Below are positions 25,685 to 34,678 of a stretch of 64,000 nucleotides of DNA, piece after piece (the stretch's first letter is position 1; each line of letters begins with the position of its first letter). The notes beneath the pieces are model-generated. The model did no database searches. It was not told the DNA's origin and saw nothing but the letters and a program-made list of their open reading frames with translations. Both the position numbers and the translations under genes were made by a program. This stretch comes from Cereibacter_A sp052244495 (lineage in GTDB: Bacteria > Pseudomonadota > Alphaproteobacteria > Rhodobacterales > Rhodobacteraceae): the NCBI GenBank assembly GCA_052244495.1, contig JBQPXH010000009.1. The stretch is one strand, 5' to 3'.

Positions 25685-27013
25685 ATGACGGGCAACCGGG
25701 TGGTCTGGTCCGAGGGACTCTTTCTCAGGACCCAGCATTTCCAGCAGCAGGACCGGCACGCCGAGGCGCTGATGCGTGCGGTGTTGCTTGCCGCCCCGTG
25801 GCAGTCCTTCGGCTTCGCGAAACTGGCGCTGGATGCCGCGGCGCTCGATGCCGGCCGCGTCGCCCTGTCGGAAGCCGAGGGCCTGATGCCGGACGGCACG
25901 CCCTTCCGACTTGCCGAAGTCGTGCCTCCGCCCGCGCTTCCCATCCGCCGCGAGGCGCCGCCGGGTCCGATCCTTCTCGCTTTGCCAGTGGAGCAGCCGG
26001 GGGCCGCAAGCCTGGACCCTGCCCATGCAGAGCCCTCCGGCGCGCGCTACCGCGGGCACATGGTGACGTTGCGCGACACCATCCGCGGGGGCGCCGAACC
26101 GGAGGAAATCGAGCTCGCCCGCCTCGCGCCGCGCCTGATCGCGCCCGGCGAGCCCGCCGACGGGTATGTGACCCTGCCCGTCGCGCGTGTCGAGGGCTTG
26201 CGGGCCGACGGTTCGGTGGCGCTCGTCGACGGCTGGCTGCCGCCGGCGCTGACGATCGGCGCGGTCCCCTGGTATCTTTCCCTGCTTCAGGAACTGGTGA
26301 CGGGTCTCGACAGGGTGGCGGAGGCCCACGGGGGGCTGGTCCTCGGCGGTGCGGGACGTTCGGTCGAGAACCTGCTGATCCTCGAACTCGCCAACACCGC
26401 CCGCCCTCGCCTGGCGCACCTCCTGGCACAGGCGCAGGAACATCCTTCCGCGCTCTATCAGGAACTTGCAGGCCTCGCCGGCCGTATGGCGACCTACGGA
26501 TCCTCCTCGCGGCGGCTGAGCGACCTCGCGGCCTACGACCATCTCGATCCGCAGCCGGCCTTCGCGGCGCTGGCCGATACGCTGCGCTCGCTCGTCCTGT
26601 CGCTTCGGCATGTCGAGCCGAAGTCCCGTGCGCTGCCCGTGGCGCGCCACTCCCAGAACATCTGGAAGGTGCGGATCGACAATCCCGAGATCCTGCGCTC
26701 TTCCCGCATCGTGCTCCGGGTCGGGTCGGAGATGTCCGACGAGAGCCTGCGCCGTCTTTTCGCGGATCAGGCCACGGTCGGGGCGGCCGACGCGTTCGAG
26801 CGGCTCTGGACCTCGCGGCTGCCGGGCATCCCGCTCAGGCCGCTGCACTCGCAGCCGCGCGAGATCCCCTATGACGGGGAACGCCTCTGCCTCGAGCTTG
26901 ACCAGAAGTCGGAGCACTGGTCGCAGCTGCTGGAGGCGCCGGGCTTCGTCGTGGGCGTGTCGGGCGTGCTGGAGCGCGAGCCGCAGATCGACTGCTATGC
27001 CGTGAGCCGATAA
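25685..27013 (+). CDS. tssK: T6SS baseplate-membrane connector TssK
   Basis: A 442-residue TssK/ImpJ protein that links the baseplate to TssL and TssM. The N-terminal VVWSEGLFLRTQHFQQQDRH is diagnostic. It continues with GFAKLALDAAALDAGRVAL and the conserved ELARLAPRLIAP region, and the C-terminal domain has LAVYDHLDP-like and PLHSQPREIPYDGERLCLEL segments. The ATG at 25685 follows GGCAGGCGG. tssL follows after 1 bp. Confidence 0.95.
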   Translation: MTGNRVVWSEGLFLRTQHFQQQDRHAEALMRAVLLAAPWQSFGFAKLALDAAALDAGRVALSEAEGLMPDGTPFRLAEVVPPPALPIRREAPPGPILLALPVEQPGAASLDPAHAEPSGARYRGHMVTLRDTIRGGAEPEEIELARLAPRLIAPGEPADGYVTLPVARVEGLRADGSVALVDGWLPPALTIGAVPWYLSLLQELVTGLDRVAEAHGGLVLGGAGRSVENLLILELANTARPRLAHLLAQAQEHPSALYQELAGLAGRMATYGSSSRRLSDLAAYDHLDPQPAFAALADTLRSLVLSLRHVEPKSRALPVARHSQNIWKVRIDNPEILRSSRIVLRVGSEMSDESLRRLFADQATVGAADAFERLWTSRLPGIPLRPLHSQPREIPYDGERLCLELDQKSEHWSQLLEAPGFVVGVSGVLEREPQIDCYAVSR

Positions 27014-27014
27014 G

Positions 27015-28376
27015 ATGACGCGCGACGACGATCCGTTCGGTCTTTCAACCGATGCCGCCCGGACCCGGATCCGGCCGTCTCCGGCCGAACGTGCCCGGCG
27101 CGCGGTCGCGCTCGGGGCGGAGGCCGGGCCTGTCGTCGAGGCGCCTCTCCGCCCGCGCCACGGACGCGCACATCCGAACCCCCTGGTGGCGAGCTTCGCG
27201 CCGCTTCTCGAGGTGGCACCCGAACTCGAGCGCGCGGCCCCGCCGCAGGAGCCCGAGATGCTGCGCGCACGCCTGCGCGACACACTGGTTGAGGCGCGGG
27301 ACCGTGCCGTGGGGCTGGGCGTTCCTCTGGCCCGCGCCGACCGCGCGGCCTGGTTCGTGGCGGCGCTGATCGACGACCTCGCGCTCAACACGCCTTGGGG
27401 CGCAGCAAGCGGATGGCCGCGCCAGCCGCTGGTCACGCATCTGTCCGGAGAGGTCGACGCAGGCACGCGCTTCTTCGACCGGCTCGACGAGCTTGCGCGC
27501 CATCCGGGGCTGGATCCGCACCTTCTGGAGCTTGCCTGGACCTGCCTTGCGCTCGGCTTCCGGGGCAAGCACCGGACCGGGCAGGAGGGCGGCTCCGGCG
27601 CGCTCTTCGCCTTGCGGACGGGGATAGCCCGTCTCCTGCGTGACCGCGAGGCCGAGGCCGCGCCCCTGTCACCGCACTGGAAGGGGGTCGCCGCCCCCGA
27701 CGAGCCGCGCCGCTTCGCCGTGCCCGTCTGGACCGTCGCGCTCGGCGCGCTCGCCCTGATGGCCGCGATCTACGCGGGGCTTTCGCTGCAGCTATCGACG
27801 CGGGCGGGGACGCTCTTCGACATCGCCGCGCTGGTGCCTCCGGCGGAGCGTGCCGCGATCTTCCGCCCCATGCGCGAGACGGTCGCCCCTCCGCCCGAGG
27901 TCCGGGTGGACCCCGTCACCATCGAGCTCCTGCCCGCCTTCCGCGCCCGTGCCCCCGCCGATGCGGCATCTGCCCTTGCGGGTCGGGAGGATGCCTCGCT
28001 GACGGTGCTCACGCTGCGCGGTGCCGATCCCGAGGTGTTCCGTTCGGCCCGCGCCGAGGTGAACGGGCTTTATGCGCCGCTGGTGGCCTCCATTGCTTCC
28101 GTGATCGTCGAGAACCGGGAGCTGATCGGAGCGGTCCACGTCATCGGCCATACCGACAGCGTGCCGGTCCAGCGATCCAATCCCTTCGTCTCCAACCAGG
28201 GCCTGTCGGAAGCACGCGCGGCGACCATCGCGGCCATGCTGGTCAGTGGCGGGGTGCCGGGCGATATCGTCACCGCCGAGGGTCATGCCGACACCGAGCC
28301 CGTCGCCGACAACGCTACGCGCGACGGCCGCGCGCAGAACCGCCGGGTCGAGATCCGCATCGAGAAGAGGCTCTGA
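27015..28376 (+). CDS. tssL: T6SS membrane complex protein TssL with C-terminal OmpA domain
   Basis: A 453-residue protein. Residues 50-215 form the cytosolic DotU-type domain (NPLVASFAPLLEV, AAWFVAALIDDLALNTPWG, LELAWTCLALGFRGKH). A TM helix lies at about 236-260. The periplasmic C-terminus is an OmpA-type peptidoglycan-binding domain (IGHTDSVPVQRSNPFVSNQG, SEARA, NRRVEIRI). This is the evolved TssL type that binds the cell wall itself. Its stop overlaps the tssM start by 1 bp. Confidence 0.95.
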   Translation: MTRDDDPFGLSTDAARTRIRPSPAERARRAVALGAEAGPVVEAPLRPRHGRAHPNPLVASFAPLLEVAPELERAAPPQEPEMLRARLRDTLVEARDRAVGLGVPLARADRAAWFVAALIDDLALNTPWGAASGWPRQPLVTHLSGEVDAGTRFFDRLDELARHPGLDPHLLELAWTCLALGFRGKHRTGQEGGSGALFALRTGIARLLRDREAEAAPLSPHWKGVAAPDEPRRFAVPVWTVALGALALMAAIYAGLSLQLSTRAGTLFDIAALVPPAERAAIFRPMRETVAPPPEVRVDPVTIELLPAFRARAPADAASALAGREDASLTVLTLRGADPEVFRSARAEVNGLYAPLVASIASVIVENRELIGAVHVIGHTDSVPVQRSNPFVSNQGLSEARAATIAAMLVSGGVPGDIVTAEGHADTEPVADNATRDGRAQNRRVEIRIEKRL

Positions 28377-31300
28377 TGCGCATGATCCGCTCGGCCTTCG
28401 CCATCCTCTTTTCCCGGACTCTGTGGACCTTCATCGGGCTCGCGCTGCTCTGCGCACTGATCTGGCAGTTCGGCGTGCTCGTCTCGGTCGGCGAGGCGGT
28501 TCCCCTCGCCTCGCCCCTCGTGCGCGGGATCGTGGTCGGCTGCATCGCGCTGCTCTGGCTCTTCTCGCTGCTCTTCGCGCAACTCCGCGCGGCGCGGAAG
28601 AACCAGATGTTCGTGACCGAGCTGGCCGCCCCCCCGCCCGCGGCCCCGAAGCCGGGCGAGGCTGCGGTGGCCGAGGTCGGCACCCGGTTCCAGGAGGTTC
28701 TGGCCGAGATGAAGCGCTCCCGCCTCGGTGGGCGGCGCTTCCTGCGCGAGATGCCGTGGTATCTCATCATCGGCCCCCCGGGCACGGGCAAGACGACCGC
28801 CCTGCGCCAGTCGGGCCTGCACTTCCCCATCGATCTCGGTGACGACCTGAAGGGCGTGGGCGGCACCCGTAACTGCGACTGGTTCTTCACCGAGCAGGCG
28901 GTGCTGGTGGACACGGCCGGTCGATACGTCCAGCAGCAGAGCGATCCCGAGGTCGACGCGGCGGAATGGTCCGGGTTTCTCGATCTCCTCCGGCGACACC
29001 GCGGGCGGCGGGCCTTGAACGGCGTGATCGTCGCCCTCTCGATGGTCGAGCTGCTCGGGCCCGAGCCGCAGCTTCGGGCGCACGGACGCGAGATCCGCAA
29101 GCGCCTGACGGAACTGGGGCAGAGGCTCCAGATCCGGCTGCCCGTCTACCTGATGGTCACCAAGGCCGACCTGATCCCGGGCTTCGAGCCGTTCTTCGGC
29201 GACCTGACTGCACGCGAGCGCGAGCAGGTCTGGGGGGCGACCCTCGGCCCCGACGAGCGCAGCGACGGAGCGGCGATCGAGCGCGAGGCACGCGCGCTCT
29301 GGCAAGGGATCGAGCAGCGCGTCGGGCCGCGGCTTGCCGAGGATACGCGGCTTGCGGAGCGCGCCGAGGTCTTCCGCTTCCCCGCCTGCATGGAGCGGTG
29401 CGAAGGCCCGCTGCGGACGCTGATCGAGGCGGTCTTCGGCGAAAGCCGCTACGAGGACAGCCCCTGGCTTCGCGGCTTCTACTTCACCTCGGCCACTCAG
29501 CAAGGCTCGCCCATCGACCGGATGCTGGGCGAATACGGGCTTGCGCTGCCTCCGCCCGAGCGCCGCCCGCACGGCGAGAAGCGGTCCTTCTTCCTGCACG
29601 ACCTGCTGGCGCAGGTGATCTTCCCCGAAGCCGGCCTCGGCCGCTTCGACCGCGCCGCGGAAGAGCGGCGGCGCTGGCTCTGGCGCGGCTCGGTTGCCGG
29701 CGCGGCACTGGTGACCTCGCTGGCGGGGCTCGCCTTCCTTCTCTCCTTCCTGCGCTGGTCGGGTGCCATCGAGGACCAGGCCCGGCTGACCTCGGACCTC
29801 TCCGCACGCCTTGCCAACGTGGCCTCCCGGCAGGCTCCGACCGAGCCGCTGGACCTGTCCCTCGCCCTCGATGCCGCGACGGCCGCCGATGGCGCGCGGA
29901 CCGAACCGCCCTCGGGCGCGCTTGCCTTCGTCGGGCCGTCCGCCGCGGCCGAGGTCGCCCGCGCGCAGACCATCGCCTACGAGCGGACGCTGAGGAACGT
30001 CCTCGAGCCGCGGATGGTGGCGCTACTGGAAGCCACCATGTGGAAGCAGGTGCGCAACCCCGAATACATGCTTGGGGCGCTCAAGGCCTATTTCATGATG
30101 ACGGGGCTCGCGCCCTATGACCGCGACTTCCTGACCGGCTGGTGGCAGGAGGAACTGCCCGAGCAGGCGGTCGAGGAACCCTTCCCGACCGAGGCCGCGC
30201 GCCACCACCAACTGGCAGCACTGGATCTGGCGGGCGGCGAGAAAGAGCGGATCTCACCCGACGAGGAACTGGTGGCGACGGCCCTCGGCAGCATCTGCAC
30301 CATTCCGCTGGCGACGAGGGCCTACAACGCGCTCATGCAGAGCCCGGAGGTGGCAGCGCTGCCGGAATGGATCCCGGGCGACGAGGCCGGCCCCAACGGG
30401 GCGCGGATCTTCACCCGTCTGTCAGGCAAGACGCTGCGCGTGGGCCTGCCCGGTGCCTTCACCTGGGCCGCGTTTCACGAGACGATCCTGCCGCTCGTTC
30501 CCGAGGTCGCCGCGCAGGCGACGCTGGACCGGGCGCTGTTCGCGGGCGGCTGCGGAGGCAGCTCTGACGCCTCGGCCACCTCTCTCGAAGCGGATATCCT
30601 CAAGCTTTACTCGGATGATTTCATCGCCCGCTGGGACGGCCTCCTGCGCGACATCCGGCTCGCACCGCTCACCGATTTTGCCACCGCGAATGCGGCGATG
30701 AAGGATCTAGCGAGCCCCGACAGCGCGCTTAAGCGTCTGCTGACCGCCGTGGTGGCCGAGACCGACCTCGCGCGCCAGCCGGAGCCCGGGTCGGCAGCCG
30801 TTCCCGAGGGTCTTGTCGGAGCTGCGGCCAGGAAGCTCGGCAAGGTCGGGAAGCTGGTGAAGAAGTCGGGCGTGCTGTCCGGCGGCGGCGCCGCCTCGAC
30901 AGAGCCGCCGGGCGCGGACGTGTCGCGGCATTTCTCGGCTCTCAAGGGGATGGTGGCCGAGGTGGATGGCGTGCCGCCCCTGATCGGCGATGCCTCGCTG
31001 GCGCTCGGCGCACTGGCCAACGCGCTGCAGACGGCGGCGGCGAGCCCGGATCCGCAGGCCGCGCTGACGGATCAGGGGGGCCTCGCCACGCTGACGGGCG
31101 GGCTTCAGGAAGTGGCCCGGCGGCTTCCCGCCCCGATCGACGAATGGCTCACCTCCCTCGCAGGAGAGACCGCAACCGTCACCCGCGAGGCCGTCGTGGC
31201 GCGGCTGAACGCGCGCTACAAGGCCGACGTGCTGCCGTTCTGCCGTGCGGCGACCGCGGGGCGCTACCCGTTCGAGGCCGGATCGGCCATCGACGTGAAT

Positions 31301-31888
31301 ACGGCCGACTTCCAGCGCCTCTTCGGTCCCGGCGGGCTCTTCGACAGCTTCACCAACGACCAGCTCGGCCCCTGGATCGACACGGCCCGGCGGCCGTGGG
31401 TCTGGCGCGCGGACCTGGGACTGGATGACGCCCGCCTCGCGCCCTTCGCGGCCGCCCGCCGGATGCGCGACGGGCTCTTTGCCGGCGGCATTGGCCCCAT
31501 CATGGGGTTCCTGCTCGAGGCGCGCGACCTCTCGCCCAATGCAGCCCGAGTGACGCTGAACCTCGACGGCCAGCAACTCGTCTACATGAACGCCGCCGTC
31601 CCGCCGGTGGGCATGACCTGGCCCGGACAGAACGGGACGAACCTGATCGTCCTGTCCTTCACGCCGGTCGACGGCTCGGCCGAGGCGATCACTTCGGAAT
31701 CCGGGGCCTGGGCGTGGCTGCGACTGATCGGCAAGAGCAGCCTCTCGCCCACGCCGCAACCCGACGTCTTCAACCTGCGCGTCGCCGCCGGTGGCTTCTC
31801 GGCAAGCTTCGGCCTGCGCGCGAATTCGGTGGAGAACCCGCTCGACCTCAGGCTCTTCGGCGGGTTCCGCTGTCCGGATGGACTCTGA
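28376..31888 (+). CDS. tssM: T6SS membrane complex protein TssM (IcmF)
   Basis: A 1170-residue inner-membrane protein. Two TM helices lie at about 15-37 and 50-70, followed by a cytosolic NTPase domain with intact Walker A GPPGTGKTT at 133-141. A third TM is near 440 (VAGAALVTSLAGLAFLLSFL). A large periplasmic part ends in the conserved FCRAATAGRYPFEAGS and ENPLDLRLFGGFRCPDGL. It forms the envelope-spanning channel with TssJ and TssL. It overlaps tagF by 11 bp. Confidence 0.96.
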   Translation: MRMIRSAFAILFSRTLWTFIGLALLCALIWQFGVLVSVGEAVPLASPLVRGIVVGCIALLWLFSLLFAQLRAARKNQMFVTELAAPPPAAPKPGEAAVAEVGTRFQEVLAEMKRSRLGGRRFLREMPWYLIIGPPGTGKTTALRQSGLHFPIDLGDDLKGVGGTRNCDWFFTEQAVLVDTAGRYVQQQSDPEVDAAEWSGFLDLLRRHRGRRALNGVIVALSMVELLGPEPQLRAHGREIRKRLTELGQRLQIRLPVYLMVTKADLIPGFEPFFGDLTAREREQVWGATLGPDERSDGAAIEREARALWQGIEQRVGPRLAEDTRLAERAEVFRFPACMERCEGPLRTLIEAVFGESRYEDSPWLRGFYFTSATQQGSPIDRMLGEYGLALPPPERRPHGEKRSFFLHDLLAQVIFPEAGLGRFDRAAEERRRWLWRGSVAGAALVTSLAGLAFLLSFLRWSGAIEDQARLTSDLSARLANVASRQAPTEPLDLSLALDAATAADGARTEPPSGALAFVGPSAAAEVARAQTIAYERTLRNVLEPRMVALLEATMWKQVRNPEYMLGALKAYFMMTGLAPYDRDFLTGWWQEELPEQAVEEPFPTEAARHHQLAALDLAGGEKERISPDEELVATALGSICTIPLATRAYNALMQSPEVAALPEWIPGDEAGPNGARIFTRLSGKTLRVGLPGAFTWAAFHETILPLVPEVAAQATLDRALFAGGCGGSSDASATSLEADILKLYSDDFIARWDGLLRDIRLAPLTDFATANAAMKDLASPDSALKRLLTAVVAETDLARQPEPGSAAVPEGLVGAAARKLGKVGKLVKKSGVLSGGGAASTEPPGADVSRHFSALKGMVAEVDGVPPLIGDASLALGALANALQTAAASPDPQAALTDQGGLATLTGGLQEVARRLPAPIDEWLTSLAGETATVTREAVVARLNARYKADVLPFCRAATAGRYPFEAGSAIDVNTADFQRLFGPGGLFDSFTNDQLGPWIDTARRPWVWRADLGLDDARLAPFAAARRMRDGLFAGGIGPIMGFLLEARDLSPNAARVTLNLDGQQLVYMNAAVPPVGMTWPGQNGTNLIVLSFTPVDGSAEAITSESGAWAWLRLIGKSSLSPTPQPDVFNLRVAAGGFSASFGLRANSVENPLDLRLFGGFRCPDGL

Positions 31889-32369
31889 CCGACCCACGGC
31901 GGGACTGTTCGGCAAACTGCCCACTACGGGAGACTTCGTCGCGCGGGGGCTGCCCGAGCCGTTTCGGGCCGCATGGGACGGGTGGGTAACGCGCCACCTC
32001 GTCGGCCGGCTGGGGACCGGGCTGCCGGGAGGCCTGCGCTTTCGCCTCACCTCTGGCGGTCGGGCAGCGGCGGGCGTCATCCTCTCCAGTCACGATGCCG
32101 TCGGGCGCCGCTTTCCCCTCTCGCTGGTCCTGACCGCGGGTGCCCTTCCGGCCCCGCCTGCCCTCGACCCTTGGTGCGACGCGGCGGTCGAGGCGGCGGC
32201 AGGGCACGAGGAGGCGGACGGCCTCTGGATCGCGCTCGACGCGATTCCGCCGCCTGAAGGATCTGCGGAAAGCGCGCCCATGCTGCTCTGGACGCGGGCA
32301 TCGCCCGCCTTGGCCTGCGACCCCGCTGCACCGGAGGAGGCACTCGGGCAATTGCTCAGTTCATGTTGA
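31878..32369 (+). CDS. tagF: T6SS regulator TagF
   Basis: A 163-residue TagF/ImpM protein, shown in other systems to restrain T6SS assembly by binding Fha. It opens with the typical AGLFGKLPTTGDFVARGLPE and keeps FRLTSGGRAAAGVILSSHDAVGRRFPL. It is short for the family. The 3-prime end runs 14 bp into the convergent vgrG gene, so the tail may have been trimmed by that arrangement. The ATG at 31878 lies inside the end of tssM. Confidence 0.9.
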   Translation: MDSDRPTAGLFGKLPTTGDFVARGLPEPFRAAWDGWVTRHLVGRLGTGLPGGLRFRLTSGGRAAAGVILSSHDAVGRRFPLSLVLTAGALPAPPALDPWCDAAVEAAAGHEEADGLWIALDAIPPPEGSAESAPMLLWTRASPALACDPAAPEEALGQLLSSC

Positions 32370-34659
32370 TCTTGGAGCCCTTGGCCGTGATCTCGCCGCC
32401 CGCCTTCAGGTTGATCTTGCCCGAGGCGTCCAGCGTGATGTCCTTGCCCTTCAGGACGATGGTGCCGTCCTTCTTCAGCGTGATCTGGGCCGAGCCGCAT
32501 TTCAGCGTGATCTCGTCCTTGACGTCGAGGGTGTAGGACTTGCCGACGTTGATCCCCATGGACCCGTCCGCCTTCTGCATGTCGTCCTTGGCGACCTGCG
32601 TCACGCGGCCTCCGCCCACCGAAGTGACCTGATCGGCCCCGGTGTTCACCGTCTGCTTCGAGCCCACGCTGACGGACTGGTCCGCGCCGACCGAGACGCT
32701 CTGCGAGCCCCCCACGGTCCAGCCGTCGTCGGCCCCGATGCTGTGGGTCTGGCCCGCGCCCACGGATACGCTGCGGCTGGCGCCGATGGTGTTGGTCTGC
32801 ACCGCCCCGACCGAACGCGTCTCGGCGCCGCCCACCGTATCCGTCCGCGCGGCGCCGACCGAGATCGTCTGGGCGATGGCGACCGTCTGGGTGTGGTTCA
32901 TGCCGATGGTCTCGGTCGAGTTCCGCCCGACCGAGATCGTCTCGTTGGCCCCGACCGTCAGGAACCGGTTGGATCCGACACCCTCGGTGTCATCCACGCC
33001 GATACTGACGGTCCGGTTGTTGCCGACGGTCGTGGACTTGTCGTTGCCCACGCTTTCAGTCCGGTCGTTGCCGACCGCCTGGGTCGCGTCGTGCCCCACA
33101 TCCTCGGCGAAGTCGTTGCCGATCGAGCGGCTCTCGTTGTTCTTGATGAGTTCGTTGTGGTCCTTCTGCGCCTGGAAATAGACTTCCTCGGAGCCCGCCT
33201 TGTCCTCGAAGCGCAGCTCGTTCCAGCCGCCGCCGCCAGGCGACGAGTTCGACTTCCAGCCCGATTGGGTGGCGCTTCCCGGCAACCCGTAGGGCGGCAT
33301 CTGCTCGGCGTTGTAGACCCGCCCCGTGATGACGGGGCGGTCGGGATCGCCCTCGATGAAATCGACGATGACCTCCTGCCCGATGCGCGGGATCTGGATG
33401 AACCCCCAGCCGGCACCGGCCCAGGTCTGGCTGACGCGCACGAAGCAAGACGAGTTCTCGTCGCTCCCGTCGAGCCGATCCCAGAAGAAATGCACCTTCA
33501 CCCGCGCATATCTGTCGGTGAAGATCTCGGCGCCGGCCGGGCCCACCACCCGCGCCGTCTGCGGACCCTTCATCACCGGCCGGGGCGTCCGTCGGGCGGG
33601 CCGGAAAGGCAGCCGGGTCGGAACGAGGCTCAGGTCGACCTCGTAGCCGACATCTGCGCGCGACTGGCCCGAGCGGAACTGGTCGTCCCAGAGCCTGTAG
33701 CGGCAACCGGTCACCAGATACTCGTCGTTCTCGGCCTCGCGCGGGAAGAGGTCGAGCCGGAAGGTTCGGCCGGGCCAGAGCGGACGGGCGGTGCCCCGCG
33801 CCTCGATCTCGACATGGGGCGCCTGCGCCTCCTCGAGCCGCGTCTGCGTCAACCGATCGCCCGCCGAGAGCTTCGTGTAGTCGCCGGGCCAGCGATACTG
33901 CTCCGCATCGTCCGCGGCGTGGCCAAGCGGGCTTTCGGATCGGGTCGTCAGATCGGACGAAGGCTTCTCGAAATCGTAGTCGCCCTGCGCGAAGCGGCCC
34001 GGCCGGATGGTGGTACGCGGAAGCCACGAGGTGATGAAATCGCCGTCGCGAAAGCTCAGCCGGCTGTCCGCCTCGTAGGGCAGCGTCGCTGCCCCCGGGG
34101 CAGGCGCGAGCTTCGCATTCGCGTCGAACAGGACCAGCTTGTGCCGGTCCTCCGCATGTTCGAAGAAGTAGCCGATGCCCTCGTGCTCCATCAGCCGCTG
34201 GACGAAGTCGAGGTCGGTCTCGTCGTATTGCACGCAGTAGTCGCGGGGGGGATAGCTGCCCTGCAGGCGCAGTTCCCAATCAAGATCCGCGATCTCGGCG
34301 AAAACCTCCTCGAGGATCTCGGGCACCGACTTGCCCTGAAAGATCCGGTTGTCCCGGCGCAGGCCGAGCAGTGCGAGCGCGGGCTCCAGCACCAGCCGGT
34401 AGTGGGCATGGTCGTCGCGGATCTCGTCGAAGCTGAACGAGGTGACGATGCCGTTGAAATGCCGCGGCGCCTCGCCCGCCACCGTCACGACGACCGCCGT
34501 TCCGAGGATGTCTGCGGCATCGAGATCGAGCGACTTGCTGGCGATCATCACCGCGTAGCGGAAGGTCCGTCCAAGCGCGTCCTGTCCTTCCAGCGCCGAG
34601 AAATGCACCTCCTCGGCGGCGGCGGGAACCGAGACGGTGATTTCGCGCTCCTGGGCCAT
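32356..34659 (-). CDS. vgrG: T6SS spike protein VgrG (TssI)
   Basis: A 767-residue VgrG without a C-terminal toxin. The gp27-like part (FHFNGIVTSFSFDEI-like, RDYCVQYDETDLDFVQRLME, EHEGIGYFFEHAEDRHKLVL) and the gp5 OB-fold (ARVKVHFFWDRLDG, CFVRVSQTWAGAGWGFIQIP, RIGQEVIVDFIEGDPDRP) are intact. About residues 485-690 are a long series of octads of the form VGxxxTxx, a triple beta-helix needle, and the end is the DUF2345-like tip. The ATG at 34659 follows AAGGAGAGCGAC. Its presumed cap is the PAAR-like effector at 8722-9708. Confidence 0.97.
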   Translation of the reverse strand: MAQEREITVSVPAAAEEVHFSALEGQDALGRTFRYAVMIASKSLDLDAADILGTAVVVTVAGEAPRHFNGIVTSFSFDEIRDDHAHYRLVLEPALALLGLRRDNRIFQGKSVPEILEEVFAEIADLDWELRLQGSYPPRDYCVQYDETDLDFVQRLMEHEGIGYFFEHAEDRHKLVLFDANAKLAPAPGAATLPYEADSRLSFRDGDFITSWLPRTTIRPGRFAQGDYDFEKPSSDLTTRSESPLGHAADDAEQYRWPGDYTKLSAGDRLTQTRLEEAQAPHVEIEARGTARPLWPGRTFRLDLFPREAENDEYLVTGCRYRLWDDQFRSGQSRADVGYEVDLSLVPTRLPFRPARRTPRPVMKGPQTARVVGPAGAEIFTDRYARVKVHFFWDRLDGSDENSSCFVRVSQTWAGAGWGFIQIPRIGQEVIVDFIEGDPDRPVITGRVYNAEQMPPYGLPGSATQSGWKSNSSPGGGGWNELRFEDKAGSEEVYFQAQKDHNELIKNNESRSIGNDFAEDVGHDATQAVGNDRTESVGNDKSTTVGNNRTVSIGVDDTEGVGSNRFLTVGANETISVGRNSTETIGMNHTQTVAIAQTISVGAARTDTVGGAETRSVGAVQTNTIGASRSVSVGAGQTHSIGADDGWTVGGSQSVSVGADQSVSVGSKQTVNTGADQVTSVGGGRVTQVAKDDMQKADGSMGINVGKSYTLDVKDEITLKCGSAQITLKKDGTIVLKGKDITLDASGKINLKAGGEITAKGSKINMN
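32580..33130 (-). repeat. Imperfect 24-bp repeats coding the VgrG beta-helix octads
   Basis: More than twenty in-frame octads, such as SVGADQSV and TVGNNRTV, give degenerate 24-bp repeats within vgrG. They encode the needle and are not a CRISPR array: the units are coding, adjacent and without unique spacers. Confidence 0.8.
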
Positions 34660-34678
34660 GTCGCTCTCCTTCGGGACC

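Noticed and set aside
32580..33130. Periodic DNA that could be mistaken for a CRISPR array
   Set aside because: The repeats are coding, degenerate, contiguous 24-bp units encoding beta-helix octads, with no unique spacers and no cas genes.
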